Notes under the pieces: model-generated
Database searches by the model: none
Seen by the model: the letters and a program-made list of their open reading frames with translations, nothing else
What the model was told of the DNA's origin: nothing
Assembly (NCBI RefSeq): GCF_050157905.1
Contig: NZ_JBKIWZ010000001.1
Span: forward strand, 2,604,001 to 2,668,000
Source of the DNA: Pantoea sp050157905
Lineage (GTDB): Bacteria; Pseudomonadota; Gammaproteobacteria; Enterobacterales; Enterobacteriaceae
Direction of reading: 5' to 3'
Length of the DNA: 64,000 nt
Shown here: positions 35,453-44,770 of the stretch, one piece after another
Layout: every line of letters begins with the position of its first letter
Position numbering within the stretch: the stretch's first letter is position 1
Position numbers and translations under genes: made by a program

Positions 35453-36232
35453 TCAGGACTTAGCCCCCATCCACTGCCGGGCAATCCCGCCATATTCGCC
35501 AGTGGCCGTGCTGAGATGCAGCCACTGATCGACATAGAGTTTCCAGCTGATATCGTCACGCGGAATCATGTAAGCCTTTTCGCCATACTGCAGCGGTTTG
35601 TCAGGATTGACGGCACACAGCGACGGATAGTGCTGCTGCTGAAAACGCGCCTCAGAAGCATCAGTGATCATCACGTCCGCCTTGTTATCCACCAGCTGCT
35701 GGAAGATGGTGACGTTATCGTGAAACAGCGTCAGCGTGGCGTCAGGCAGATGGCTGTGCACAAAGGCTTCGTTGGTGCCGCCAGCCGGTTCAATCAGCCG
35801 CACGCCGGGCTTGTTCAGCTGTGCAAGAGTCTGATAACGGGCCTTATCGGCACAGCGCACCAATGGTATCTTGCCGTCCACGTCCAGCGGCCGGGCGAAC
35901 CAGGCCGTCTGCTGACGTTTCAGCGTTACGGAGATGCCGCCCACGGCGATGTCGCACTGCTTTGCCAGAAAGTCCGGCATCAGGCTTTTCCAGCTGGTGG
36001 GTACCCACTCCACTTTTGCGTCAAGCGAGGCTGCGAGCGCGTTCGCCATGCTGATATCCAGCCCTTCATACTGTCCATCAGGCCGCAGATAGCTGTAAGG
36101 CTTGTAATCTCCGGTAGTGCAGACCTTCAGCGTTTTCGTGGCGAGAACAGTATCGAGATGCGACTGTGCCTGAACGGCACCGCTGACCAGCAGCAGCGAG
36201 AAGATAATTTTTTTCATTTTTGATTTTTTCAT
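35453..36232 (-). CDS. Periplasmic cyclohexadienyl dehydratase-like protein (PheC type)
   Basis: The protein has 259 residues from the ATG at 36232; the region is rich in possible starts and the choice is uncertain. A signal peptide (IIFSLLLVSGAVQAQ) is clear. It has the solute-binding fold of amino-acid receptors, but its motifs match Pseudomonas PheC: TTGDYKPYSY, VPTSWKSLMPDF, GGTNE, DNVTIFQQLVDNKADVMITD and KYVDQWLHLS-like. In PheC the Glu of GGTNE is, as I recall, the catalytic acid. PheC converts prephenate to phenylpyruvate and arogenate to phenylalanine in the periplasm. No ABC transporter genes are adjacent, which favours an enzyme over a transport receptor. Confidence 0.75.
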   Translation of the reverse strand: MKKSKMKKIIFSLLLVSGAVQAQSHLDTVLATKTLKVCTTGDYKPYSYLRPDGQYEGLDISMANALAASLDAKVEWVPTSWKSLMPDFLAKQCDIAVGGISVTLKRQQTAWFARPLDVDGKIPLVRCADKARYQTLAQLNKPGVRLIEPAGGTNEAFVHSHLPDATLTLFHDNVTIFQQLVDNKADVMITDASEARFQQQHYPSLCAVNPDKPLQYGEKAYMIPRDDISWKLYVDQWLHLSTATGEYGGIARQWMGAKS

Positions 36233-36372
36233 GATGAGTTTGCCCGGCGATGGTGCCATAAAGCGGCGCATTATTGCTGCCAGAGCAAAAGTGTTGTGAT
36301 CAGCCTCCCATTTTTCTCTGACTCCTGCGCGCGTAAGCTGAGCGCATATTCAGGAAACGAGGCAGACTATTT

Positions 36373-36954
36373 ATGAGCAATATTTTAATTATCGATGGCG
36401 GTAAAACCTTTGCCCACTCCAAAGGCGAACTGAACCATACACTGACCGACGTAGCCGCCAGCCAGCTGCGGGACATGGGACATACCGTTTCGGTCACTGT
36501 TGCCGACAGCGACTACGTGATCGCCGATGAAGTGCAGAAGTATCTCGACAGCGACGTCGTGATTTATCAGATGCCTGGCTGGTGGATGGGCGAACCCTGG
36601 ACGGTGAAGCGTTATATTGATGAAGTCTTTACAGAAGGTCACGGTTCGCTCTATGCCAGCGATGGCCGCACCCGCGCCGATGCTGCCAAGAAGTATGGTT
36701 CTGGCGGTCTGTTGCAGGGCAAAAAATATATGCTGTCACTGACCTGGAATGCACCGCTGCAGGCCTTTACCGATCCGGAGCAGTTTTTTGAAGGCGTTGG
36801 CGTTGACGGGCTTTACCTGCACTTTCATAAAGCCAATCAGTTCCTGGGTATGGAGGCACTGCCGACCTTTATCTGTAACGATGTGATCAAAGCGCCGGAC
36901 GTGCCGCGCGATATTGCAGCTTATCGGACCCATCTTACCCGCGTTTTTGCGTAA
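36373..36954 (+). CDS. mdaB: NADPH:quinone reductase MdaB
   Basis: The protein has 193 residues with a flavodoxin-like fold. The N-terminus ILIIDGGKTFAHSKGELNHTL and the central YQMPGWWMGEPWTVKRYIDEV match E. coli MdaB, an FAD-dependent two-electron quinone reductase that protects against quinone stress. It is followed after 47 bases by ygiN, whose product reoxidises quinols, so the pair may form a quinone redox cycle. E. coli has the same pair upstream of parE; here a LysR gene stands between ygiN and parE. Confidence 0.95.
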   Translation: MSNILIIDGGKTFAHSKGELNHTLTDVAASQLRDMGHTVSVTVADSDYVIADEVQKYLDSDVVIYQMPGWWMGEPWTVKRYIDEVFTEGHGSLYASDGRTRADAAKKYGSGGLLQGKKYMLSLTWNAPLQAFTDPEQFFEGVGVDGLYLHFHKANQFLGMEALPTFICNDVIKAPDVPRDIAAYRTHLTRVFA

Positions 36955-37001
36955 AATAAGGGAGAGTACTCCCTGTTTTCTCATGAAAGAGGCATTCACG
37001 A

Positions 37002-37310
37002 ATGTTGACAGTTGTTGCTGAACTTTGTGTCAAACCCGGTCGCCGTCAGGCTGTGCTGGATGCGGTAAAAAAACTGATCCCACAGGTCTTAGCGGAAGAG
37101 GGCTGCCATCAGTACGACGCGCTGCTGGACCACCAGGCGCAGGTGCCCTGGAAGCAGAACTCGCCAGACTCCATTTTTATGCTGGAACAGTGGGAAACCC
37201 TGCGCCATCTGGAGCAGCATCAGCAGATGCCGCACATGGATGCACATCGCGCCATCATTAAAGATGACGTGGTAGATGTGAAGATCCTGGTGCTGGAACC
37301 GAGTACCTGA
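37002..37310 (+). CDS. ygiN: Quinol monooxygenase YgiN
   Basis: The protein has 102 residues, a single ABM-type ferredoxin-like fold that dimerises. It starts with LTVVAELCVKPGRRQAVLDAV and includes ILQW-like FMLEQWETLRHLEQHQQMPHM with His residues near the active site. It oxidises menadiol to menadione without a cofactor in E. coli. A U-tract terminator follows at 37452. Spacing and orientation suggest cotranscription with mdaB. Confidence 0.95.
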   Translation: MLTVVAELCVKPGRRQAVLDAVKKLIPQVLAEEGCHQYDALLDHQAQVPWKQNSPDSIFMLEQWETLRHLEQHQQMPHMDAHRAIIKDDVVDVKILVLEPST

Positions 37311-37451
37311 TAGCCACAGAAGTCTGCCCTCGGGTTCAGTCGCCAGGGTTAAGACGGGTGATAGTTTTTTCTCTTCTGATCCCGGCTTCTGTACGCTGAC
37401 GAAGGTATAGCGGCGATCCGGGCGGCCCGAAAGCGGAATGACGCCGCTTTT

Positions 37452-37479
37452 AACCCCTGTTCTGCGACAGGGGTTTTTT
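37452..37479 (+). terminator. Terminator of mdaB-ygiN
   Basis: AACCCCTGT (37452-37460) and ACAGGGGTT (37467-37475) form a 9-base stem followed by TTTT. On the minus strand the A-rich side could also serve the convergent LysR gene. Confidence 0.9.
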
Positions 37480-37496
37480 CTGTATGACAGTCTGGT

Positions 37497-38396
37497 TCAG
37501 AGCAGCTGACGCCGATCGATTTCGCTGCGAAGAAAGTCCAGGAAGCAGACGATGCGGGAAGAGAGTGTGGTATTCCGGTAATAAACCGCATGCACCGGCA
37601 ACCGCAGATCGCGGGTTTCAGCAGGCAGCACGGGGACCAGCCGTCCAGCCGCGCAATCTTCCCGGCTGACAAAATCAGAGAGGCGTGCGATGCCCTGACC
37701 CGCCAGCGCCAGCTGCCGGATAGTTTCGCCGCTGGAAGCCGCGATCGTCGGTCTGAACCGCATAAAATCCCCTTCCGACTGCCAGATGGGCCAGACGTTA
37801 AGGGTTTCGGGGTAGCTGAAACCGATGGTCTGATGCCGGGCCAGATCCGCCACGCTTTGCGGAGTGCCCGCTTTCGTCAGATAGGCCGGACTGGCCATCA
37901 GCCGGACCGCACTACTGCCCAGCAGCCGGGCGTGCAGCGTCGAGTCGCGCAGTTCGCCGATGCGGATGGCGACGTCGGTCTGCTGCTCCAGCAGATCGAT
38001 CAGGATGTCGTCGGTATTAAGTTCAAGCTGGATGAGCGGATAGCGGGCCCGAAACGCATCGACCAGGGGCACAATCACATGCAGCATAAAGGGGGTGGCG
38101 GCGTTGACCCGCAGCCGCCCTGACGGCGTTTCCCGTCGCAGCGCGATCTGCTCCTCAGCCTGTTCAACCGAGGCCAGGATCTGACGCGCATGATCCAGAA
38201 ATACCTGCCCCTCCTCCGTCAGCGCCAGCCGCCGCGTGGTGCGATGCAGCAGCGTGGTCTGCAGCTTGCTTTCCAGTCGCGAAAGAGCGCGGCTGATGCC
38301 CGAGCTGGTCTGCGCCAGCTGGGAAGCGGCTGCCGTAATTGATCCGCTATCCACTACCGCAACCCAGGCACGTAACTCTTCCAGCGTAATTTTCAC
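37497..38396 (-). CDS. LysR-family transcriptional regulator
   Basis: The protein has 299 residues. The winged helix lies at about 1-60: LEELRAWVAVVDSGSITAAA followed by LAQTSSGISRALSRLE. The effector-binding domain spans about 90-295. It resembles the CrgA/YafC-like branch that often regulates nearby oxidoreductases. It is convergent with ygiN and lies between ygiN and parE, where E. coli has no such gene. It may control mdaB-ygiN, but no operator evidence supports this. The inducer is unknown. Confidence 0.88.
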   Translation of the reverse strand: MKITLEELRAWVAVVDSGSITAAASQLAQTSSGISRALSRLESKLQTTLLHRTTRRLALTEEGQVFLDHARQILASVEQAEEQIALRRETPSGRLRVNAATPFMLHVIVPLVDAFRARYPLIQLELNTDDILIDLLEQQTDVAIRIGELRDSTLHARLLGSSAVRLMASPAYLTKAGTPQSVADLARHQTIGFSYPETLNVWPIWQSEGDFMRFRPTIAASSGETIRQLALAGQGIARLSDFVSREDCAAGRLVPVLPAETRDLRLPVHAVYYRNTTLSSRIVCFLDFLRSEIDRRQLL

Positions 38397-38478
38397 AATG
38401 GTTACTGTCTCTGCTTACTCAAACTGCCCGATGCAGCTGAGGCGGCACCGGGTCCATCATGCTGGCGTCATAAAGCGA

Positions 38479-38506
38479 ACAGGACGCTTTCGCGTCCTGT
38501 TTTTTA
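38479..38506 (+). terminator. Hairpin with U tract overlapping the parE stop
   Basis: ACAGGACGC (38479-38487) and GCGTCCTGT (38492-38500) form a 9-base stem; TTTTTTAC follows on the plus strand. On the minus strand, the direction of parE, the distal U tract is poor, so its effect on parE is unclear. Confidence 0.6.
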
Positions 38507-40399
38507 CACTTCGATATCAGCAGTGTCGCCTTTTTCCTGCAACCAGTTACGCCGGTCTTCGGAGCGTTTTTTCGCCAGCAGCATATCCATGATGCGCAGT
38601 GTCTGGTCGACATCTTCATCACTGATCGTCAGCTGCACCAGGCGCCGGGTATTCGGATCCAGCGTGGTTTCGCGCAGCTGCATCGGGTTCATCTCGCCCA
38701 GTCCTTTAAAACGCTGAACGTTGGGTTTGCCCTTTTTGCGCTTCAGCTGCTCCAGCACGCCCTCTTTCTCATCTTCATCCAGCGCATAATAGACCTCTTT
38801 GCCGAGATCGATACGATAGAGCGGCGGCATCGCGACATAGACGTGTCCCCCCACCACCAGCGAGCGGAAATGCTTCACGAACAGCGCGCAGAGCAGCGTG
38901 GCGATATGCAGACCGTCCGAGTCCGCATCCGCCAGAATGCAGATTTTACCGTAGCGCAGCTGCGACAGATCTTCGCTGTCCGGATCGATACCGATAGCCA
39001 CCGAAATGTCATGCACTTCCTGCGACGCCAGCACCTCATCGGACGAGACTTCCCAGGTATTCAGGATCTTGCCTTTGAGCGGCATGATCGCCTGATACTC
39101 GCGATCGCGCGCCTGCTTGGCCGAGCCACCTGCGGAGTCTCCTTCCACCAGAAACAGTTCTGTCTTATTCAGATCCTGCGCCGTACAGTCGGCCAGCTTG
39201 CCCGGCAGGGCCGGACCGCTGGTAAGCTTTTTACGCACCACCTTTTTGGCGGCCCGCATACGCCGCTGGGCACTGGAAATCGCCAGTTCCGCCAGCTGTT
39301 CTGCGGTCTGGATATTCTGGTTAAGCCACAGGCTGAAGGCATCCTTCACCACGCCAGAGACAAAAGCGGCGCACTGACGTGAAGAGAGGCGCTCTTTTGT
39401 CTGTCCGGCAAACTGCGGATCCTGCATCTTCACTGACAGCACATAGGCGCAGCGATCCCAGATGTCTTCCGCAGAAAGTTTCACGCCACGCGGCAGAATA
39501 TTGCGGTATTCGCAGAACTCACGCATCGCATCCAGCAGCCCCTGACGCAGACCGTTAACATGCGTACCGCCCTGCATGGTGGGAATGAGGTTAACGTAGC
39601 TTTCGGTTAACAGCTCCCCGCCTTCCGGCAGCCACAGCAGTGCCCAGTCTACCGCTTCCACGTCGCCGGCAAAGCTGCCGACAAAAGGTTTTTCTGGCAG
39701 CGTCGGCAGGCCATTGACGGCTTCCGACAGGTAGTCGGTCAGACCATCCTGGTAGCACCAGGTCTGTTCGGTATTGTTCAGCTTGTCTTTAAAGACAATT
39801 TCCACGCCGGGACAGAGCACCGCTTTGGCTTTCAGCAGGTGTGACAGGCGCGACACGGAGAAGCGCGGGCTGTCGAAGAAACTCTCATCCGGCCAGAAAT
39901 GGACCCGGGTGCCGGTATTGCGTTTCGCCACAGTGCCGGTGACGGTGAGATCCTGCACCTTGTCGCCATTTTCAAACGCCATGTCATAGATTTCGCCGTT
40001 ACGGCGCACCGTGACTTCGACACGTTTTGACAGGGCGTTAACGACCGAGATCCCGACACCATGCAGGCCGCCTGAGAACTGATAGTTTTTATTGGAGAAC
40101 TTGCCGCCTGCGTGCAGACGGCACAGGATCAGTTCGACCGCAGGCACGCCCTCTTCCGGGTGAATATCCACCGGCATGCCGCGACCATCATCAATAACTT
40201 CCAGCGACTGGTCAGCGTGCAGAATTACTTCAACCCGCTTAGCGTGGCCGCCCAGCGCCTCATCGACGCTGTTATCAATCACTTCCTGACCCAAATGGTT
40301 GGGTCGCGTCGTATCGGTGTACATTCCCGGGCGACGGCGAACAGGCTCAAGGCCAGTCAGGACCTCAATGGCATCCGCGTTATAGTTCGATTGACTCAT
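38504..40399 (-). CDS. parE: DNA topoisomerase IV subunit B
   Basis: The protein has 631 residues. The GHKL ATPase domain shows GLEPVRRRPGMYTD, NSVDEALGG, DDGRGMPV and GGLHGVGISVVNAL. The TOPRIM domain follows with FLVEGDSAGG and CILADADSDGLH. It powers strand passage by ParC. It is the last gene of the nudF-yqiB-cpdA-yqiA-parE run; the 48-base gap to yqiA is consistent with readthrough as in E. coli. Nothing unusual was seen. Confidence 0.97.
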   Translation of the reverse strand: MSQSNYNADAIEVLTGLEPVRRRPGMYTDTTRPNHLGQEVIDNSVDEALGGHAKRVEVILHADQSLEVIDDGRGMPVDIHPEEGVPAVELILCRLHAGGKFSNKNYQFSGGLHGVGISVVNALSKRVEVTVRRNGEIYDMAFENGDKVQDLTVTGTVAKRNTGTRVHFWPDESFFDSPRFSVSRLSHLLKAKAVLCPGVEIVFKDKLNNTEQTWCYQDGLTDYLSEAVNGLPTLPEKPFVGSFAGDVEAVDWALLWLPEGGELLTESYVNLIPTMQGGTHVNGLRQGLLDAMREFCEYRNILPRGVKLSAEDIWDRCAYVLSVKMQDPQFAGQTKERLSSRQCAAFVSGVVKDAFSLWLNQNIQTAEQLAELAISSAQRRMRAAKKVVRKKLTSGPALPGKLADCTAQDLNKTELFLVEGDSAGGSAKQARDREYQAIMPLKGKILNTWEVSSDEVLASQEVHDISVAIGIDPDSEDLSQLRYGKICILADADSDGLHIATLLCALFVKHFRSLVVGGHVYVAMPPLYRIDLGKEVYYALDEDEKEGVLEQLKRKKGKPNVQRFKGLGEMNPMQLRETTLDPNTRRLVQLTISDEDVDQTLRIMDMLLAKKRSEDRRNWLQEKGDTADIEV

Positions 40400-40447
40400 C
40401 GTAAATGTCTGATTAGAAAGATGAAATGGGTGCGATTTCCGCTTTAC

Positions 40448-41029
40448 TCAGGGATGATTCAGACCAAGAAAGTCCAGAATCTGCGGGAAATGGCGCTCGA
40501 ATCCAGTAAATGCATGATTTCCGCCCTCTTCTACCGTGTGCCGGCACGCGCTGTAATAGTCGAGCGCCTGACGGTAATCGAGAACTTCATCGCCGGTCTG
40601 TTGCAGCAGCCAGAGTAAATCGGGTGCTTCCAGCGGTTCAATCTGCATTACTTTGAGATCGTAAATGTGGCGAGACTCTAACACATATTGCTGGCCGGTG
40701 TAGGGATTCTGATTTTCGCCCAGGAAATCCGCCAGCAGCTCAAACGGCCGTACCGCAGGATTGACGACGACCGCCGGCAGCATAAAACATTGTGACAGCC
40801 AGGTAGCGTAATAGCCGCCCAGTGACGAGCCGACCAGCCCCAGCGTTTCACCACTCCGACTCAGCACCAGATCTTCCAGCATTGCAGCGGCATCCGCCGG
40901 GAAAGTGGGCAGCTGGGGCACGATTATCTCGATCGCCGGGTGCTGCGTCTCCAGCCATTGCCGGAACTGCGTCGCTTTCGCCGATCGGGGCGAACTGTTG
41001 AAACCGTGCAGATAGAGCAAAGCCGCCAC
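40448..41029 (-). CDS. yqiA: Esterase YqiA
   Basis: The protein has 193 residues with a small alpha/beta-hydrolase fold. The nucleophile Ser lies in GLVGSSLGGYYA; ALLYLHGFNSSPRSAKA forms the oxyanion region near the start; the catalytic His is likely in EEGGNHAFTGFE near the C-terminus. In E. coli YqiA hydrolyses short acyl esters and CoA thioesters; its physiological substrate is unclear. It lies three bases after cpdA and is probably cotranslated. Confidence 0.93.
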   Translation of the reverse strand: MAALLYLHGFNSSPRSAKATQFRQWLETQHPAIEIIVPQLPTFPADAAAMLEDLVLSRSGETLGLVGSSLGGYYATWLSQCFMLPAVVVNPAVRPFELLADFLGENQNPYTGQQYVLESRHIYDLKVMQIEPLEAPDLLWLLQQTGDEVLDYRQALDYYSACRHTVEEGGNHAFTGFERHFPQILDFLGLNHP

Positions 41030-41032
41030 GCG

Positions 41033-41860
41033 TCAGTATCCTTCTGAGTCTAGATCAGGGCGAAAAGCGTCAGTGTCGAGCCGGTTGACCTCGGTGTCGA
41101 GACTGCCATCCGGATGCAGGGTAAACCAGCGCCAGCCCGGTGCGACGGTATCGATAGTAAAGCTGGTGCAGTGCGGCTTGAACTGCACGCAGGTTGACGG
41201 CGTCGCCAGCACCCGGCGGCCATGCCATGCCAGATCCAGCTCCTGATGAATATGCCCGCAGACCAGCGTCCGGGCTAACGGGTAACGCTGCAGTACAGCG
41301 TCCAGCTGATGGGAATTGCGCAGGCTGTGCTGGTCGAGCCAGGTACAGCCAGACGCCAGCGGATGATGATGGAGCAGAACCAGCGTATGCCGATGCGGAT
41401 AGCGCCCCAGCGCATTGTCGAGCCACTCCAGCTGGTAGTCGCTCAGCATGCCATGCGGTACCCCTGAGACCTGACTGTCGAGCAGCACAATCTGCCATTG
41501 CTCGCCCAGCAACACCTGTTTATGGGCATTGATATGGGCAGCAGCCAGAGTATCGACCATCGCGGGCTGAAAATCGTGATTACCAGGCAGCCAGACACAG
41601 GGCCGGGGCAAACGTGAAATACCCTCAGCAAAATGCTGATAGGCTTCAGCAGAATGATCCTGGGCAAGATCGCCGGTGGCGATGATGAGGTCGTAGTCGT
41701 GCTGTTGTGCAATAATCGCATCCAGCACCGCTTTGTAGCTCGACCAGGTGTTCACCCCAAGTAACGATTCATGTTTTCCCGCGAACAGATGCGTATCCGT
41801 GATTTGCAAAATCCTGAATCCGGAACCATTCGCTGCAGAAAGAGTTAGCAGGCTATCCAA
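41033..41860 (-). CDS. cpdA: 3',5'-cyclic-AMP phosphodiesterase
   Basis: The protein has 275 residues, a calcineurin-type metallophosphoesterase. The metal-binding motifs are in order: ITDTHLF, ATGDLAQDHS, LPGNHDFQ, LLHHHP and CGHIHQE. It breaks down cAMP to AMP and so tempers CRP signalling. The length equals the E. coli enzyme. It sits between yqiB and yqiA in the conserved operon. Confidence 0.96.
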   Translation of the reverse strand: MDSLLTLSAANGSGFRILQITDTHLFAGKHESLLGVNTWSSYKAVLDAIIAQQHDYDLIIATGDLAQDHSAEAYQHFAEGISRLPRPCVWLPGNHDFQPAMVDTLAAAHINAHKQVLLGEQWQIVLLDSQVSGVPHGMLSDYQLEWLDNALGRYPHRHTLVLLHHHPLASGCTWLDQHSLRNSHQLDAVLQRYPLARTLVCGHIHQELDLAWHGRRVLATPSTCVQFKPHCTSFTIDTVAPGWRWFTLHPDGSLDTEVNRLDTDAFRPDLDSEGY

Positions 41861-41902
41861 AGCGTTTCCTTCGTCTCCACGCCATTTACCGCATTATACG
41901 CA

Positions 41903-42328
41903 TCAGCAGACCGGAACGGCCATTGCGCCATGCGCAAGGCAGTAGCGCAGCCAGTCTGCGAGAAACTGGTTTATCTGATGTTTTTCATCGCGCTGATGAA
42001 GTTTTTTATTAGGATAATCATAGCGCGCTTTGAAACGATAGATCTGTTGAGTTGAACACACTTCAGCGACCATCGCATCGTGATAGAGCCGGACCGACAT
42101 CGAAGGCAGGCTCCAGTAACTCACTGCAGGCGCGACCTGGCGAATTTCCACCAGCGTGGTGTAGCGTGTCGACTCCTGAATCGTCAGCTGGTAACGGGCG
42201 CCACTCACCTGATAGATCACCGATGCGCCCGCCTCATCATTGCGCGGCAGCAGGCGGCGTAGCTGGGCGAAATTAGTTTCGCAGAGCCGCATCATTTCGG
42301 GAAAGTCAGGGGTATAGCGCTGTTTCAT
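41903..42328 (-). CDS. yqiB: DUF1249 family protein YqiB
   Basis: The protein has 141 residues from the ATG at 42328, which overlaps the nudF stop as ATGA and matches the E. coli N-terminus (RYTPDFPEMMRLCE). An ATG four codons upstream is possible. Conserved segments include ISYWSLPSMSVRLYHDAMVAEV (written here in part: SYWSLPSMSVRLYHDA) and the DYPNKKLHQRDEKHQINQFL region before LADWLRY. The function is unknown. The strict coupling to nudF and cpdA suggests a role in nucleotide or envelope homeostasis, but this is a guess. Confidence 0.92.
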   Translation of the reverse strand: MKQRYTPDFPEMMRLCETNFAQLRRLLPRNDEAGASVIYQVSGARYQLTIQESTRYTTLVEIRQVAPAVSYWSLPSMSVRLYHDAMVAEVCSTQQIYRFKARYDYPNKKLHQRDEKHQINQFLADWLRYCLAHGAMAVPVC

Positions 42329-42963
42329 TTTTGTATCCACTCTTCGCGTAGTTTTTCATGGTGCAACGCCAGCCATTGCAGAGCGATGACAGACGCCGCA
42401 TTGTCGATTATCCCCTCTTCCACCCAGCGATAAGCCTGTTCGCGGCTCACCACATGGACAAGAATATCCTCATTCTCTTCCTCCAGACCATGGCATCCCT
42501 CTGCCAGGCTGGCATCCACTTCCCCAATCAGCACCGACAAACGTTCGCTGGTGCCACCAGGGCTGGCCAGATAGCTCAGCACAGGCTTTATCCGGCCGAC
42601 CGATAACCCCGCCTCCTCGACGGCTTCGCGACGTGCCACCTGCTCGGCCGTTTCGCCAGGCTCAATGATACCGGCGACCATCTCCAGCAGCCAGGGTGAA
42701 ACCGTGCTGTCATAAGCCGGGATGCGGATCTGTTCAATCAGCACCACTTCGTCGCGTAAGGGATCATAAGGTAGCAGCACGGCGGCATGACCGCGCTCAA
42801 AAACTTCGCGCTGCACTTCTGCACTCATTTCGCCATTAAACCGGCGATGGCGGAAGCGATAGCGCTCAATGGAAAAAAAACCATCGTAGAGGGTTTCGCG
42901 TGCAATAATTTCTACATCGTTTTTTGTGAAAGTCACAGGGGATTTTTTTTCTTCCGGCATCAT
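42325..42963 (-). CDS. nudF: ADP-ribose pyrophosphatase
   Basis: The protein has 212 residues. The Nudix box is seen as GIIEPGETAEQV followed by ARREAVEEAGL. The following SYLASPGGTSERL supports the ADP-ribose-specific branch. It hydrolyses ADP-ribose to AMP and ribose 5-phosphate. It is the first gene of the operon leading to parE and is divergent from tolC across about 210 bases, as in E. coli. Confidence 0.95.
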   Translation of the reverse strand: MMPEEKKSPVTFTKNDVEIIARETLYDGFFSIERYRFRHRRFNGEMSAEVQREVFERGHAAVLLPYDPLRDEVVLIEQIRIPAYDSTVSPWLLEMVAGIIEPGETAEQVARREAVEEAGLSVGRIKPVLSYLASPGGTSERLSVLIGEVDASLAEGCHGLEEENEDILVHVVSREQAYRWVEEGIIDNAASVIALQWLALHHEKLREEWIQK

Positions 42964-43173
42964 CAGGTTCCTTGTGCAGATTGGGATGGAGCGAAAAAAG
43001 CCTGTCGCCGTGCTCCATGTAAGTGGTTCTTTATGAATTATTTACGTAAATTAGAGGGCGAAGGCACGTTCAGCCAACTTATCTCACAGTTGCCCTCTGC
43101 TAGAATCGGCGATAATTTTTTGGCTTACCCGGCAGCGCACCCACTGCAATTTGCTGCAACAAAAGGAATGCAA

Positions 43174-44628
43174 ATGAAAAAACTGCTCCCATTTTTTATT
43201 GGGCTGAGCCTGGGCGGTTTCAGCTTCGCCAGCCAGGCCGAAGACCTGCTTCAGGTTTACCAGCAAGCGCGTCTGAGCAACCCGGATCTGCGCAGCGCCG
43301 CTGCCGATCGCGATTCTGCCTTTGAGAAAATCAACGAAGCGCGTAGCCCATTATTACCCCAGCTTGGCCTGGGTGCAGACTACACCTATAACAATGGCTA
43401 CCGCGACAACAGTGGTCTTCATTCCAACACCACCAGCGGTTCGTTGCAATTAACCCAGACCCTTTTCGACATGTCGAAATGGCGTGCGCTGACGTTGCAG
43501 GAAAAAGCTGCCGGTATTCAGGATGTCACCTATCAGGTGGCACAGCAGGATTTGATCCTGAACACCGCGACCGCTTACTTCAATGTGCTGAAAGCGATTG
43601 ATACGCTCTCCTATACCGAAGCACAAAAGCAGTCGATTTATCGTGAGCTGGATCAGACCACCCAGCGCTTCAATGTCGGTCTGGTTGCTATCACCGACGT
43701 TCAGAATGCCCGTGCGCAATATGACAGTGTACTGGCTAACGAAGTCACCGCGCGTAACAACCTCGATAACAATGTTGAAACGCTGCGTCAGATCACCGGC
43801 ATGGACTACCTGTCGCTGGCCTCACTGAGCATTGATCGTTTCAGAACGGATAAGCCGGAAGCGGTCAGTACGCTGCTTAAGCAGGCGGAAGCCCGTAACC
43901 TGTCGCTGCTCTCGGCACGTCTGAACCAGGATCTGGCCCGTGAGCAGATTCGCTCCGCTGAAGCTGGCCATTTGCCAACGCTGGGTCTGACAGCGTCTAC
44001 CGGCCTGTCGAACAGCAAATATGGTGGCAGTCGTGCCAATCAGAGCCAGGGTTCTACGGATTCAATCACGGGTTCTAACCAGGTTGGTCTGAGTTTCTCA
44101 CTGCCACTCTACAGCGGTGGCAGCGTGACCTCTCAGGTGAAACAGGCCCAGTACAGCTTTGTGAGCGCCAGCGAACAGCTGGAAAGCGCGCACCGCACCG
44201 CTGTCCAGACGGTACGTTCATCGTTTAACAACGTGAATGCGTCGATCAGCAGCATCAACGCTTACAAACAGGCTGTAGTCTCTGCGCAAAGTTCTCTGGA
44301 TGCCTCAGAAGCAGGCTATCAGGTTGGTACACGTACTATCGTTGATGTACTGGATGCAACGACCGTGCTCTACAATGCCAAACAGCAGCTTTCTGATGCG
44401 CGTTACAGCTATCTGATTAACCAGCTGAATATCAGCTATGCACTGGGCACGCTCAATGAGCAGAGCCTGCAGAAACTGAACAGCCAGCTGGGTAAAGAGA
44501 TCCCGACATCACCAGAAACGGTCGCACCGGAAAACGCGCAGCAGACCGCGCGTGTGGACAATGGCCCTGTGGCAACCGGTTCGCCTGAGGCGGCACGTCG
44601 TAACAGCGGTAATCCTTTCGGTAATTAA
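43174..44628 (+). CDS. tolC: Outer membrane efflux channel TolC
   Basis: The protein has 484 residues from the ATG at 43174, which follows AAAGGA by six bases; the reading frame stays open upstream by chance. The signal peptide ends near SFASQA, and the mature protein begins with EDLLQVYQQARLSNPDLR as in E. coli. Two repeated halves (about 25-230 and 235-450) form the trimeric beta-barrel and alpha-helical tunnel. It serves AcrAB-type efflux pumps and type I secretion. A Gln/Asn-rich tail follows. A weak hairpin terminator lies at 44637-44655. Confidence 0.97.
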   Translation: MKKLLPFFIGLSLGGFSFASQAEDLLQVYQQARLSNPDLRSAAADRDSAFEKINEARSPLLPQLGLGADYTYNNGYRDNSGLHSNTTSGSLQLTQTLFDMSKWRALTLQEKAAGIQDVTYQVAQQDLILNTATAYFNVLKAIDTLSYTEAQKQSIYRELDQTTQRFNVGLVAITDVQNARAQYDSVLANEVTARNNLDNNVETLRQITGMDYLSLASLSIDRFRTDKPEAVSTLLKQAEARNLSLLSARLNQDLAREQIRSAEAGHLPTLGLTASTGLSNSKYGGSRANQSQGSTDSITGSNQVGLSFSLPLYSGGSVTSQVKQAQYSFVSASEQLESAHRTAVQTVRSSFNNVNASISSINAYKQAVVSAQSSLDASEAGYQVGTRTIVDVLDATTVLYNAKQQLSDARYSYLINQLNISYALGTLNEQSLQKLNSQLGKEIPTSPETVAPENAQQTARVDNGPVATGSPEAARRNSGNPFGN

Positions 44629-44636
44629 TCAGCGGG

Positions 44637-44655
44637 CGGGCTGCTTTGCGGCCCG
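44637..44655 (+). terminator. Possible tolC terminator
   Basis: CGGGCTGC and GCGGCCCG form an 8-base stem with one G-T pair and a TTT loop. Only TCTCTCTG follows, so termination may be weak and ygiB-ygiC may receive some readthrough. Confidence 0.45.
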
Positions 44656-44770
44656 TCTCTCTGTTGAACGTATAACTAAGTAAAGATCCCTGCTGCATCA
44701 GGCCTTCAGCTTCAATTTTACCCCCCCATCCCCTATTCTATGCCCTACCTTTGGGCACAGGATAATCATA

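Noticed and set aside
42787..43173. In-frame upstream extension of tolC
   Set aside because: TolC needs its signal peptide at the N-terminus; the ATG at 43174 has a proper ribosome-binding site and the extension overlaps nudF.
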